From positions 62,001-126,000 of the forward strand of contig NZ_JAHGAW010000001.1 in assembly GCF_018603885.1 (NCBI RefSeq): DNA of 64,000 bases, read 5' to 3'. This document shows positions 50,573 through 59,920 of this stretch, one piece after another (within the stretch, counting starts at the first letter, position 1; every line of letters starts with the position of its first letter). The stretch comes from Sphingobium nicotianae (GTDB lineage: Bacteria > Pseudomonadota > Alphaproteobacteria > Sphingomonadales > Sphingomonadaceae). The notes below the pieces were generated by a model. The model saw only the letters and a list, made by a program, of their open reading frames with translations. It ran no database searches and had not been told where the DNA came from. Both the position numbers and the translations under genes were made by a program.

Positions 50573-52360
50573 TCAGGCCGTCTCGGCGAACTGCAGTGCC
50601 GCGAGCCGCGCGTAGAGGCCGCCATTGGCGCTGAGTTGGGCATGGGTCCCGATCTCGACGATCCGTCCTTCCTCCATCACCACGATGCGGTCGGCCGCGC
50701 GTACGGTGGCGAGGCGGTGGGCGATGACGATCGTGGTGCGATCTTTCATCAGCAGCGCCAGCGCTTCCTGGACGAGCCGCTCGGATTCGGCATCGAGCGC
50801 CGAGGTCGCCTCGTCGAGCAGAAGCAGCGGCGCGTCCTTGAGCAGCGCGCGCGCGATGGCGAGGCGCTGGCGCTGGCCGCCGGAGAGGCGTGCGCCGCCT
50901 TCGCCGAGCTGCGTGTCAAGACCGGCGGGCAGGGCGGCGAGGAAATCCGCTGCATTGGCGGCGCGGGCGGCGGCCAGCAATTGCGCGTCGCTGGCGTCCC
51001 ACTGGCCGTAGCGCAGATTGTCGCGGGCGCTGGCGGCGAAGATGATCGTCTCCTGCGGGACCAGCGCGATCATGGCGCGGATGATGGCGGGATCGGCCGT
51101 GCGCAGGTCAACGCCGTTCAGGAGGATGCCGCCTTCGGACGGATCGTAAAAGCGCTCGGCGAGTTGCAGCAGCGTCGACTTGCCGGCGCCCGAGGGGCCG
51201 ACGATGGCGACAGTCTCGCCAGGCGCGACGTCGAGCGTGAAGTCGTCCAGCGCCAGCGTGTCCGGCCGCGTCGGGTAACGGAAGCGGACATGGTCGAAGG
51301 TGAGGCGCGCCTGATGTGCGGCGGGGATCGGCACGGGATCTACGGGCGCGCGAATCGTCGGGACGGCGGCGGTCAGCTCATTGAGGCGCCCGGCCGCGCC
51401 GGCACCGCGCAAAAGATCGCCATAAACCTCGGTCAGCGCGCCGAAGGCGCCGGCGACGAGGCCGCCGGTGATCACGAAGGCGGCGATGCTGCCGCCCGAC
51501 ATGCGGCCCGAAGCGACATCTAGCGCGCCCTGCCACATGATCATCGTGATCGAGCCGAAGATGATGAGGATGATGACCGCTGTCATCCCTGCGCGCATCA
51601 TGATGCGATGCCGCGCGGTGCGAAAGCCGTCCTCGACAGCGCTGGAGAAGCGCGCGGTCTCGCGCTGCTCCTGGACGAAGGCCTGCACGATCTTCATCGC
51701 GCCCAGCACCTCGGTCGTGATGCTGCCGACGGCGGCGAGCCGGTCCTGGCTGGTGCGCGAGAGCGCGCGCAGGCGGCGGCCGATGATCACGATCGGCCCC
51801 AGGAGCAGCGGAATGCCGAGCAGGAGCATGGCGGTCAGCTTGGGCGCCAGCGTGAAGAGATAGATGATGCCACCGGTACCGGTGAGCAGGTTGCGCAGGG
51901 CGACCGATGCGGTCGAGCCGACGATCTGCTCGATGACGGCCGTGTCAGCGGTCATGCGCGAGGCGATTTCGGATGGGCGATTCTGCTCGAAGAAGGCCGG
52001 AGCCTGGCGCAGCAGGTTGGCCTGCGCGGCGATCCGCATGTCCGCGACGACGCGCTCGCCGAGCCAGGAGACGAAATAGAAGCGCAGTGCGGTGGCAAAG
52101 GCCAATATGACCACGATCATCAGCAGATAGCGGAAGGTGCTTCCGATATCGCCGCCGCCGGCGGTGAACCCTTTGTCGACCACGCGCCGGAACCCGTCTG
52201 GGATTGCCAAGGTCGCTGCCGATGCGAGGCTGAGGGCGATGCCTGCGCCGACGAGGCGGCCGGGATAGCGCAGCGCAGCGCGCCAGATCAGCGTCAGATC
52301 GCCGAGATCCTTCGCTTTGGGTGGTTCATCGACGGAGAGCATGACGGGACGACGGGCCAT
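50573..52360 (-). CDS. ABC transporter, fused permease and ATPase (half-transporter)
   Basis: A 595-residue exporter subunit that dimerises. I use the ATG at 52360 (MARRPVMLSVDEPPKAKDLG). Six helices cover residues 30-310, with VADMRIAAQANLLRQAPAFF and EIASRMTADTAVIEQIVGS as coupling loop signs. The ATPase has Walker A VGPSGAGKSTLLQLAERF, Q loop LVPQETIIF, signature LSGGQRQRLAIARALLKD, Walker B LLLLDEATSALD and IVIAHRLATV. The lipid/drug-exporter family (MsbA-like) is likely; the substrate is not clear. Confidence 0.94.
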   Translation of the reverse strand: MARRPVMLSVDEPPKAKDLGDLTLIWRAALRYPGRLVGAGIALSLASAATLAIPDGFRRVVDKGFTAGGGDIGSTFRYLLMIVVILAFATALRFYFVSWLGERVVADMRIAAQANLLRQAPAFFEQNRPSEIASRMTADTAVIEQIVGSTASVALRNLLTGTGGIIYLFTLAPKLTAMLLLGIPLLLGPIVIIGRRLRALSRTSQDRLAAVGSITTEVLGAMKIVQAFVQEQRETARFSSAVEDGFRTARHRIMMRAGMTAVIILIIFGSITMIMWQGALDVASGRMSGGSIAAFVITGGLVAGAFGALTEVYGDLLRGAGAAGRLNELTAAVPTIRAPVDPVPIPAAHQARLTFDHVRFRYPTRPDTLALDDFTLDVAPGETVAIVGPSGAGKSTLLQLAERFYDPSEGGILLNGVDLRTADPAIIRAMIALVPQETIIFAASARDNLRYGQWDASDAQLLAAARAANAADFLAALPAGLDTQLGEGGARLSGGQRQRLAIARALLKDAPLLLLDEATSALDAESERLVQEALALLMKDRTTIVIAHRLATVRAADRIVVMEEGRIVEIGTHAQLSANGGLYARLAALQFAETA

Positions 52361-52552
52361 GGCCGCGCCTCTAGACGAAAGTTGCAGCCATGGGGAGCGC
52401 TTTTGCATCTGCGCTGGCCCGGCAAAGCTGGCATTGCGGGGGGCGATTGCGACTGGCAGCAAAATTCTTAACGCGGATCGGCTAAACCTGCTTTATTGCA
52501 TCGCAACAGCGAAGCCACTGGCCTATAAGGCCGGCGCAATAGCGGGGAACGC

Positions 52553-53788
52553 ATGCTTTACAATGCCTACGAAATTCAGCGCAGCCTTCTCGCCAGCGCC
52601 AGCGCAATGGCCACGGCAGGCGCGGAAATGCTTCAAAATCCGGCCAACCCCTTCGCCTATTTCGGCGGTGGGCCGCTTGTCGCGTCCGCGCTCGACGTAT
52701 TCGCACATGCAGCAGCGCCGCGCGGCAAACCGGCCTTCGAACTGCTCACCACCGAGATAGATGGTGAAATCGTCCCGATTCACGAGGTGATCGAGGCGCG
52801 CAAGACCTTCGGGCAGCTCAAGCATTTCGTTCGCAAGGGGCACGAAGGGGGAGGCCCCAAGCTCCTGATCGTCGCGCCGATGTCCGGCCATTTTGCGACT
52901 CTGCTGCGCGGAACCGTCGCGCGCCTGCTGCCGGGCCACGACGTCTATATCACGGATTGGCGTGACGCGCGGAACGTGCCGGTGTCGCAGGGCTCGTTCG
53001 ATCTCGACGATTATGTCGACTATCTGGTCGAGTGGCTCGAGCATATCGGCCCGGGCGCGCATATGCTCGCCGTCTGCCAGCCCTCGGTTCCGTGCCTTGC
53101 CGCGGCGAGCCTGATGTCCGCCCAGAAGCATCCCTGCCGTCCGCGCACGCTCACCATGATGGGCGGGCCGATCGATACGCGCCAGGGGCCGACAGCCGTC
53201 AACCAGCTGGCCCAGGAGCGGCCGCTGAGCTGGTTCAGCCAGAATGTCGTGGCGACCGTGCCTTTCAGCTATGCCGGTGCCGGGCGGCGCGTCTATCCTG
53301 GCTTCATGCAGCTTGCCGGGTTCATGACGATGAACCTCGGCAACCACCTCATGAGCCACTGGACGATGTTCAAGCATCTGGTCCAGGGCGATGAGGAAAG
53401 CGCGGACGCGACCAAGAAATTCTACGACGAATATCGCTCGGTCTGCGACATGACGGCGGAATTCTACCTGCAGACAGTCAACGAGGTGTTCAAGAAGCAC
53501 AGCCTGCCCAAGGGCGAGTTCCTGCATCGCGGCCAGCTCGTCGACACCGGCGCGATCACCGACGTCGCCCTGCTGGCGGTCGAAGGCGAGAATGACGATA
53601 TTTCCGGCATCGGCCAGACGAGGGCGGCGCTCGACATTTCGAAGAACCTGCCTGACGCATATAAGCAATATTTTCTCGCCAAGGATGTCGGCCATTATGG
53701 CATCTTCAACGGCTCGAAATGGCGCAACCGGATCGCACCGGTGGTCGAATCCTGGATTGCGCAGCACGACGATCTGCCGCGTGGCTGA
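52553..53788 (+). CDS. phaZ: Intracellular polyhydroxyalkanoate depolymerase
   Basis: A 411-residue alpha/beta hydrolase that breaks down stored polyhydroxybutyrate in the cytoplasm. The nucleophile elbow is MLAVCQPSVPCLAAASLM, with Cys as nucleophile as in the PhaZ group. DVYITDWRDARNVPV, FDLDDYVDYLVEWLEHI and the C-terminal Asp/His region (LLAVEGENDDISGIGQT, KDVGHYGIFNG) are conserved. It starts with ATG 52553. It lies 10 bases upstream of the epimerase gene. Confidence 0.93.
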   Translation: MLYNAYEIQRSLLASASAMATAGAEMLQNPANPFAYFGGGPLVASALDVFAHAAAPRGKPAFELLTTEIDGEIVPIHEVIEARKTFGQLKHFVRKGHEGGGPKLLIVAPMSGHFATLLRGTVARLLPGHDVYITDWRDARNVPVSQGSFDLDDYVDYLVEWLEHIGPGAHMLAVCQPSVPCLAAASLMSAQKHPCRPRTLTMMGGPIDTRQGPTAVNQLAQERPLSWFSQNVVATVPFSYAGAGRRVYPGFMQLAGFMTMNLGNHLMSHWTMFKHLVQGDEESADATKKFYDEYRSVCDMTAEFYLQTVNEVFKKHSLPKGEFLHRGQLVDTGAITDVALLAVEGENDDISGIGQTRAALDISKNLPDAYKQYFLAKDVGHYGIFNGSKWRNRIAPVVESWIAQHDDLPRG

Positions 53789-53798
53789 CTGACCCGGG

Positions 53799-54830
53799 AT
53801 GACGGCCGCCGCACAGACGACCAGCCTGCGCTTGCTTGGGGCCAAGGTCGAGCGCTTTCCAGTTGCCGGCGCCTTCACGATCAGCCGCGGTGCCAAGACC
53901 TTCGTTGATGTGGTGACCTGCGCCGTGACGGACGGCAGTTATGTTGGCCGTGGCGAAGGCACGCCGATCTACTATCACGGCGAGACAGCGCAGGATTGCG
54001 CGGCCGCAATCGCGCGTGTCGCCAATGAACCTGACGCATTCCATCGAGAGCGCCTGCGCGCCCTGTTGCCGCCGGGCGCGGCGCGCAATGCGCTGGATTG
54101 CGCACTCTGGGATCTGGAAGCGCAGCAAGCGGGCGCGCCTGTCTGGGAGCTGGCCGGCTTAACGGCGCCCGAGCCCGTGCGCACAGCCTTCACGATCAGC
54201 CTCGATACGCCTCAGGTCATGGCGGAGGCCGCGCGGCGTGCCCGGGGCCGGGGCTTTGCGCTGCTCAAGTGCAAGTTGACCGGAGAAGGCGATCGCGAAC
54301 GCATTGCCGCCATTCGCGCGGGCGCGCCCGATGCGGCGCTGATCGTCGACGCGAACGAGAGCTGGGCGGGCCTGGACGTCGCGGCCGAGGCATCGGCGCT
54401 GGCGGCGTTAGGGGTATCGCTGATCGAGCAGCCGCTGCCAGCGGCCGATGATTCGGGCCTTGCGAACCTGTCGCTCTCGTTGCCCATCTGCGCTGACGAA
54501 AGCTGTCAGAGCCTCGCGGACATCGCCCGGCTCGGCGCTTACCAGGCGATCAACATCAAGCTCGACAAAGCGGGTGGCCTCACTGAGGCGCTGGCCATGG
54601 CACAAGCCGCGCGGGCGCACGGCCTCAAAATTATGATCGGCTGCATGTTGGCAACCTCGCTCGGGATCGCACCGGCTTTCCTGCTGGCTGGCCTCGCTGA
54701 CTGGGTCGATCTGGACGGCGCCTTGCTGCTCGCGGAAGACCGCAGCGGAGCGTTGGAACTCGTCGATGGAATGCTTCATCCCGGCACTTTGTGGGGCGCT
54801 GGGAGAATAATTAAAGGTTTACCGGCTTGA
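53799..54830 (+). CDS. dgcA: Dipeptide epimerase (L-Ala-D/L-Glu type)
   Basis: A 343-residue member of the enolase superfamily. FALLKCKLTGEGD holds the KxK acid/base, LIVDANESWAG the first metal ligand, LIEQPLPA the second and PICADESCQS the third; INIKLDKAGGLTEAL has the second catalytic lysine. These fit the L-alanyl-glutamate epimerase group used in murein peptide recycling. It follows phaZ closely and may be cotranscribed. Confidence 0.88.
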   Translation: MTAAAQTTSLRLLGAKVERFPVAGAFTISRGAKTFVDVVTCAVTDGSYVGRGEGTPIYYHGETAQDCAAAIARVANEPDAFHRERLRALLPPGAARNALDCALWDLEAQQAGAPVWELAGLTAPEPVRTAFTISLDTPQVMAEAARRARGRGFALLKCKLTGEGDRERIAAIRAGAPDAALIVDANESWAGLDVAAEASALAALGVSLIEQPLPAADDSGLANLSLSLPICADESCQSLADIARLGAYQAINIKLDKAGGLTEALAMAQAARAHGLKIMIGCMLATSLGIAPAFLLAGLADWVDLDGALLLAEDRSGALELVDGMLHPGTLWGAGRIIKGLPA

Positions 54831-54920
54831 CTTAAATCGCACCTATCGGTCACTCGGCATATCGAGCCGATGCTGTGGGTGGGACTTAGGTCCTTTGGTC
54901 ATGATCTGAGGAGGCGTTAA

Positions 54921-55295
54921 GTGCGATTTGCACGAATTCTCGCACTGCTGCTCGTTGCGGCCACCTTGGGCATATCCGGCTATCTACTATATAAAATGAG
55001 TTTTGCTTGGCTTCATCTGATCCCGGCAAATATCGGTGCGCTGGGCAGCCTCTATTTTTGGCGCAAGCCGCCGAAGCGCAAGAAGGCTCGCAAGGCCGCC
55101 GCGCTGGCGAGCGTCTGCGTCGTGCCGTTCATGGGCGCGAGCGCAGTGGCGAGCCTCTATGTCTCGCCGATGCCGGTGTGGCCGGTGTTTCTCTCGCTCG
55201 CGGCGCTCGCCGTCATGGTCGCGGTTGTGGCGATCATGCGCATCGAGCGCAAGCAGGCCCATGTCTGGGCCGATTATTATTCCGATGTCGCCTGA
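54921..55295 (+). CDS. Small membrane protein of unknown function
   Basis: A 124-residue protein starting at GTG 54921, six bases after a perfect AGGAGG. It has hydrophobic helices at about 4-22, 25-45, 60-83 and 86-108, separated by a Lys/Arg-rich loop (RKPPKRKKARKAA). The tail KQAHVWADYYSDVA overlaps the 3' end of the MscS gene on the other strand by 19 bases. I recognise no family. Confidence 0.65.
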   Translation: MRFARILALLLVAATLGISGYLLYKMSFAWLHLIPANIGALGSLYFWRKPPKRKKARKAAALASVCVVPFMGASAVASLYVSPMPVWPVFLSLAALAVMVAVVAIMRIERKQAHVWADYYSDVA

Positions 55296-56443
55296 CGCGC
55301 TGAACGCCGGGCCGGGCTCTCCGTCGTTTTTGCCGGCTGCGGATAAGGCATGATCATCTGCCCGTCGGGCGCAGCAGTGAAGCTCGTCTGCGTCGGATAG
55401 GCGAACGCGATCCCCTCCTCATTGAAGCGCCGGAGGAGGCTCAGCGCGACACGATGGCGGCTCATGAAATAGTCGGTATCGTCCGGATCGGGCACGTCGA
55501 ATTCCAGCTCGAAATCGAGTGAGCTCGTTCCGAAGGCTACCATCCCGGCGTGGACATAAACCTGCCCCTCGACCTCCACTACCTGCCGTAATATCTCCGG
55601 TATGCGGGCGATCAGCTCGATGGGTGTCTGATAGACGATGCCGAGTGTGAATTTGACGCGCTTGCTCTCAAGCCTTTGCTGTCCCGTGATCTCCTTCTGC
55701 AAAAGATTCGCATTGGAGATGACCTTGCGCTCGCCAGTTACCGCGCGAAGGCGTGTGCTCTTGAGCCCGATCCGCACGACGCGCGCGGTGGTCTGGTCAT
55801 AAGTGATGACGTCGCCCTGACGGAACGGTTTGTCGAACAGAATGGAGAGCGCCGCGAACAGATCGGCGAAGATGCCCTGGGCGGCGAGACCGATCGCGAT
55901 ACCGCCGATGCCGAGGCCCGCCACCAGACCGGTGACGTTGACTCCGAGATTGTCCAGCACGACGATGGCGGCGATCGCGAAGACCGCGACAGAGACGAGG
56001 ATCCGGATGATCCCCATCGCCATCGCAAGGCTTTCTGCGCCTTCCTGCCCGGCGCGCCGTTCGACCAGCCCGACGATGATCTCACGCAGCCAGATCGCGA
56101 CCTGGAAGGCCGCGCTGATCGTGAACAGGAAGTTTATCGTTGCCAACACCAGCTCGGGCGGATTGGCGTAGCCCGCAACCAGCCTCGCCGCGACGAGCAT
56201 CATGAAGAAATGGCCGGTCTTGCGCGCGGCACGCCCGGCGACCGTGACCAGACCCGGAACATATTCGCGCTGGCAAACTCGTTTCACCAGCTCGCGCAGG
56301 AAATTGAGAGCCAGATAGATAGCGATGCCGGCACCAATCGCGAGGGCGATCTGCAGCCAGTGAACCGCGAGCCAATTGGATATGTCGTCCATCAGGGCGA
56401 TGGGGTCGGCGAGGTGGGGAAGGGGCGACGCGGCAGCAGCCAT
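55277..56443 (-). CDS. MscS-family mechanosensitive channel
   Basis: A 388-residue channel. The helices lie in residues 25-170, and the pore helix region is VNVTGLVAGLGIGGIAIGLA. The beta-domain follows with FSILFDKPFRQGDVITYD-like LSILFDKPFRQGDVITYDQT and VRIGLKSTRLRAVTGERKVI, then SNANLLQKEITGQQ, and a C-terminal alpha/beta cage. It opens on membrane tension to release solutes in osmotic downshock. It is not part of an operon. Confidence 0.93.
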   Translation of the reverse strand: MAAAASPLPHLADPIALMDDISNWLAVHWLQIALAIGAGIAIYLALNFLRELVKRVCQREYVPGLVTVAGRAARKTGHFFMMLVAARLVAGYANPPELVLATINFLFTISAAFQVAIWLREIIVGLVERRAGQEGAESLAMAMGIIRILVSVAVFAIAAIVVLDNLGVNVTGLVAGLGIGGIAIGLAAQGIFADLFAALSILFDKPFRQGDVITYDQTTARVVRIGLKSTRLRAVTGERKVISNANLLQKEITGQQRLESKRVKFTLGIVYQTPIELIARIPEILRQVVEVEGQVYVHAGMVAFGTSSLDFELEFDVPDPDDTDYFMSRHRVALSLLRRFNEEGIAFAYPTQTSFTAAPDGQMIMPYPQPAKTTESPARRSARQATSE

Positions 56444-56488
56444 GCATTATCCTCTGGAAGCGCGGCCGGCAGGACCGCTATCGAACGG

Positions 56489-57253
56489 TCAACGCGCCGG
56501 CGTTGGCTCGGTTTCGCCGATGCTCTTGCGCGCCGACAGGATGTAATTGACGGCAAGGTCGCGGCTGAGCGTGAAGCCATAGCGCGGATCGGCCACGATC
56601 CCGGTCGTGTCGGTGACGGTCAGGCCGGTGTCGCCCAGCAGGTTGGCCGTTTCATCGGGTGTCAGGAACTTGTGCCAGTCGTGCGTACCCCTCGGGACCT
56701 GGCCGAACCCTTCGGCCAGCGTGATGACCAGCAGTTTCGACTTGGAAGTGCGGTTCGGTGTCGAGAGGATCAGGAGGCCATCAGGCCTGAGCAACCGCGC
56801 GACGGCGCCAATGAACAGCGCCGGGTCGGTGACATGCTCGAGGACTTCGAGCGCGGTAATCAGATCGAACGGCGCGTCGTGCAGCGCTTCCACGCCGCAA
56901 GCCCGGTAATCGATCGGCAGGCCCATGCGCACCGCGTGGGCGGAGGCGACATCGATATTCTCCGGAGCGGCGTCGATCGCGGTGACATCGGCGCCAAGCC
57001 GGCATAGCGGTTCGGCGACGAGACCTGCGCCGCAGCCAATGTCCAGCGCGCGCTTGCCCGCGAGCGGCTTCAGCGCGCCCGGATCGCCATCCCAGTGCCG
57101 GTCGATCGCCTCGCGGATGTAGCGCAGGCGCACCGGATTGAGCTTGTGGAGCATCGCGCTGCTGCCATGGGGATCCCACCAATCGGCGGCCTGCGCGCCG
57201 AAATGCGCGGCTTCCTTCGGATCGATCGTTCCGGTTCCCGGCTCGCTTGCCAT
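56489..57253 (-). CDS. ubiG: Ubiquinone biosynthesis O-methyltransferase
   Basis: A 254-residue SAM-dependent enzyme that does both O-methylations in ubiquinone synthesis. Motif I is RALDIGCGAGLVAEPLCRLG, motif post-I VTAIDAAPENIDVA, and the N-terminal DPKEAAHFGAQAADWWDPHG with LNPVRLRYI is typical of UbiG. GTHDWHKFLTPDETANLL and RDLAVNYILSARK close the protein. It diverges from lysC with 105 bases between. Confidence 0.96.
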   Translation of the reverse strand: MASEPGTGTIDPKEAAHFGAQAADWWDPHGSSAMLHKLNPVRLRYIREAIDRHWDGDPGALKPLAGKRALDIGCGAGLVAEPLCRLGADVTAIDAAPENIDVASAHAVRMGLPIDYRACGVEALHDAPFDLITALEVLEHVTDPALFIGAVARLLRPDGLLILSTPNRTSKSKLLVITLAEGFGQVPRGTHDWHKFLTPDETANLLGDTGLTVTDTTGIVADPRYGFTLSRDLAVNYILSARKSIGETEPTPAR

Positions 57254-57358
57254 TGCCTATCCTGCTGACTAAGAGGGCGCCGGCTCGCAGGCTGGCGAGA
57301 CCGGCACGCCCGGTTTTCCTGCCCCCTTGATAGTCGATGAAAGGTTCGCGGCAAGTCC

Positions 57359-58618
57359 ATGGCGCGCATTGTGATGAAATTTGGCGGCACCTCGATGGCC
57401 GGCATGGAGCGCATCCGCAAGGTGGCTGCGCGCGTGAAGCACGAGGTGGAACGCGGGAACGAGGTTGCCGTGGTCGTCTCGGCGATGGCCGGCGAGACCG
57501 ATCGTCTGGTCGGTTTCTGCAAGGAAGCCAGCCCGCTCTATGACGAGGCCGAATATGATGTCGTCGTCGCGGCGGGCGAGCAGGTCACATCCGGCCTGCT
57601 GGCGATGACACTCAAGGCGATCGGCGTCGATGCGCGCAGCTGGCTGGGCTGGCAACTGCCGATCCGCACGAGCGAGACGCACAGCAAGGCGCGCATCGAG
57701 GAGATCGAGACCAGCGCACTGCTCGCGGCGATGGCCTCGGGCCAGGTCGCCGTCATTCCCGGCTTCCAGGGGCAGATGGCGGATGGTCGCGTCTCGACGC
57801 TCGGCCGTGGCGGCTCGGACACCTCCGCCGTCGCCGTCGCCGCAGCCATCAAGGCGGACCGCTGCGACATCTATACCGACGTCGACGGCGTCTATACCAC
57901 CGATCCCCGCATCGTGAGCCGGGCGCGCAAGCTCGATATGGTCACCTATGAAGAGATGCTGGAGCTGGCGAGCGTCGGCTCGAAAGTGCTGCAGACACGA
58001 TCCGTCGCGCTTGCGATGAAAGAGAATGTGCGCGTTCAGGTGCTCTCCTCCTTCGAGGAGCCGGGCGACGACCCCGAGCCGGGCACGATGATCGTCAGCG
58101 AACAGGAAATCGAGGAAAGCGATATGGAACGGCAGCTCATCACCGGCATCGCCCACGACAAGAACGAAGCCAAGATCGTGCTGACCAAGGTACCGGACCG
58201 CCCGGGCATCGTGGCCGCCATCTTCGGCCCGCTCGCCGACGCCAGCATCAATGTCGACATGATTATCCAGAATGTCGGGCATAGCGGCATCGTGACGGAC
58301 GTGACCTTCACGGTGCCCCGCGCGGACGTGGCCCGAAGCGTCGACATTCTCGAGACCGAGAAGGAGAAGATCGGCTTCGAGTCGATCATCACCGACGTCG
58401 AGGTCGCCAAGATCAGCGTCGTGGGCGTGGGCATGCGCAGCCATGCCGGCGTCGCCGCGACGATGTTCAAGACCCTCGCCGACCGCGGCATCAACATCGA
58501 GGCGATCTCGACCAGCGAGATCAAGGTCTCGGTGATCATCGACGAGGACGAGACCGAGCTCGCCGTGCGCGTGCTCCACAGCGCCTATGGGCTGGATGCG
58601 GAACAGCCTGTCGCTTGA
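57359..58618 (+). CDS. lysC: Aspartate kinase
   Basis: A 419-residue enzyme that phosphorylates aspartate in lysine, threonine and methionine synthesis. The signature MARIVMKFGGTSMAGMERIR opens it; GRGGSDTSAVAVAAAIKADR and CDIYTDVDGVYTTDPR mark the active site. Two ACT domains (GIAHDKNEAKIVLTKVPDRP and KISVVGVGMRSHAGVAATMF) give feedback control by lysine/threonine. The linked hom gene supplies the next dedicated step of the threonine/methionine branch. Confidence 0.97.
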   Translation: MARIVMKFGGTSMAGMERIRKVAARVKHEVERGNEVAVVVSAMAGETDRLVGFCKEASPLYDEAEYDVVVAAGEQVTSGLLAMTLKAIGVDARSWLGWQLPIRTSETHSKARIEEIETSALLAAMASGQVAVIPGFQGQMADGRVSTLGRGGSDTSAVAVAAAIKADRCDIYTDVDGVYTTDPRIVSRARKLDMVTYEEMLELASVGSKVLQTRSVALAMKENVRVQVLSSFEEPGDDPEPGTMIVSEQEIEESDMERQLITGIAHDKNEAKIVLTKVPDRPGIVAAIFGPLADASINVDMIIQNVGHSGIVTDVTFTVPRADVARSVDILETEKEKIGFESIITDVEVAKISVVGVGMRSHAGVAATMFKTLADRGINIEAISTSEIKVSVIIDEDETELAVRVLHSAYGLDAEQPVA

Positions 58619-58628
58619 CATACGTTGA

Positions 58629-58721
58629 CCCCTCCCTTTCAAGGGAGGGGTTGGGGTGGGTGTCGCGCAGCGATCCTAAGCGCCCGAGCCCTACCCCACC
58701 CCTCCTTTTGAAGAGGAGGGG
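58629..58721. repeat. REPIN-like doublet (second copy)
   Basis: Two hairpins in inverted order: cccctccctt/aagggagggg (58629-58650) and cccctcct/aggagggg (about 58699-58721). The inner flanks gttggggtggg and ccctaccccacc are inverted copies. Layout and sequence match the doublet at 42099-42204. It fills the gap between lysC and the next gene. Confidence 0.75.
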
Positions 58722-58735
58722 CTAAAGGAATTTCT

Positions 58736-59746
58736 ATGACCGACCGTCTCACCTCCCTCATGGCCCGCGGCACGGCCTTCCTCGGCAGCGAGACGGCGAT
58801 CATCTGCGGTGCGATGAGCTGGGTGTCGGAGCGCCATCTCGTCTCGGCGGTCAGCAATGCCGGTGGTTTCGGTCTCATCGCATGCGGCGCGATGACCCCG
58901 GCGCTGCTCGACGCGGAGATTGCGGCGACCAAGGCGCTGACGAGCAAGCCGTTCGGCGTCAATCTGATCACCATGCACCCGCAGCTGTTCGACCTGATCG
59001 ACGTGTGCAATGCCCATGATGTGAGCCATATCGTGCTGGCCGGCGGTCTGCCGCCGCGCGGCAGCATCGAGGCGATCAAGGCCAATGGTGCGATGGTGAT
59101 CTGCTTCGCCCCGGCGCTGGCGCTGGCGAAGAAGCTGCATCGCTCGGGCGTCGATGCGCTGGTGATCGAGGGCATGGAGGCGGGCGGCCATATCGGCCCG
59201 GTCGCGACCGGGGTGCTGGCCCAGGAGATCCTGCCCGCAATGGCGCGCGAGTTGCCTGTGTTCGTGGCCGGCGGCATCGGCCATGGCGAGGCGATCGCCG
59301 CCTATCTGGAGATGGGCGCCGCCGGCGTGCAACTCGGTACGCGCTTCGCCTGCGCCGCCGAGAGCATAGCGCATCCGAACTTCAAGAAGGCCTTCTTCCG
59401 CGCCTCGGCGCGCGATGCGGTAGCGAGCGTCCAGGTCGATCCGCGCCTGCCGGTCATCCCCGTGCGCGCTCTCAAGAATGCCGGCACCGAGGCCTTCACC
59501 GCCAAGCAGCGCGAGGTCGCGGCATTGCTGGACGCGGGTCAGGTCGACATGGGCGAGGCGCAGCTCCAGATCGAGCATTACTGGGCCGGCGCCCTGCGCC
59601 GCGCGGTGATCGATGGCGATGTCGAGAATGGCTCGCTGATGGCGGGACAGTCGGTCGGCATGGTGACGGGCGAGGAGCCGGTCGCGCAGATCATCGCGAC
59701 CCTGATGAGCGAAGCCCGCGCCGCGCTGGAGCGCCGCGCCGCCTGA
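58736..59746 (+). CDS. Nitronate monooxygenase-like FMN enzyme
   Basis: A 336-residue FMN-dependent TIM-barrel protein of the 2-nitropropane dioxygenase family. IICGAMSWVSERHLVSAVSN and GGFGLIACGAMTP are the N-terminal FMN/substrate region. VIEGMEAGGHIGPVATGVL has the catalytic His, and PVFVAGGIGHGEAIAAYLEM with AGVQLGTRF binds the FMN phosphate. Relatives also include the FabK enoyl-ACP reductases, so the true reaction is uncertain. It is just downstream of the REPIN. Confidence 0.88.
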   Translation: MTDRLTSLMARGTAFLGSETAIICGAMSWVSERHLVSAVSNAGGFGLIACGAMTPALLDAEIAATKALTSKPFGVNLITMHPQLFDLIDVCNAHDVSHIVLAGGLPPRGSIEAIKANGAMVICFAPALALAKKLHRSGVDALVIEGMEAGGHIGPVATGVLAQEILPAMARELPVFVAGGIGHGEAIAAYLEMGAAGVQLGTRFACAAESIAHPNFKKAFFRASARDAVASVQVDPRLPVIPVRALKNAGTEAFTAKQREVAALLDAGQVDMGEAQLQIEHYWAGALRRAVIDGDVENGSLMAGQSVGMVTGEEPVAQIIATLMSEARAALERRAA

Positions 59747-59857
59747 GCTGCCACTATTCCAAACGGTATCTCAGCATAACCGCTTGACGAATGGCTTTGC
59801 TTTGTTGACCTAGGCCGCGACGCGACAAAGACCGCGCACGCGATAGGAGAGAGAAGC

Positions 59858-59920
59858 ATGGCCGTAAGGACCATGAGGTGCAGCGTGGCCGCGAGGCCCG
59901 GAAGGCGCGCGCGATCGTGA
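59858..59920 (+). CDS. Short leader ORF coupled to an MFS gene
   Basis: A 20-codon frame (MAVRTMRCSVAARPGRRARS) begins at ATG 59858 behind AGGAGAGAGAAGC, the only good ribosome site near the carrier gene. Its TGA overlaps the GTG at 59917 by four bases (GTGA), the classical coupling overlap. The peptide is Arg-rich. It may drive translation of the carrier or be the remains of a frameshifted N-terminus. Confidence 0.4.
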   Translation: MAVRTMRCSVAARPGRRARS

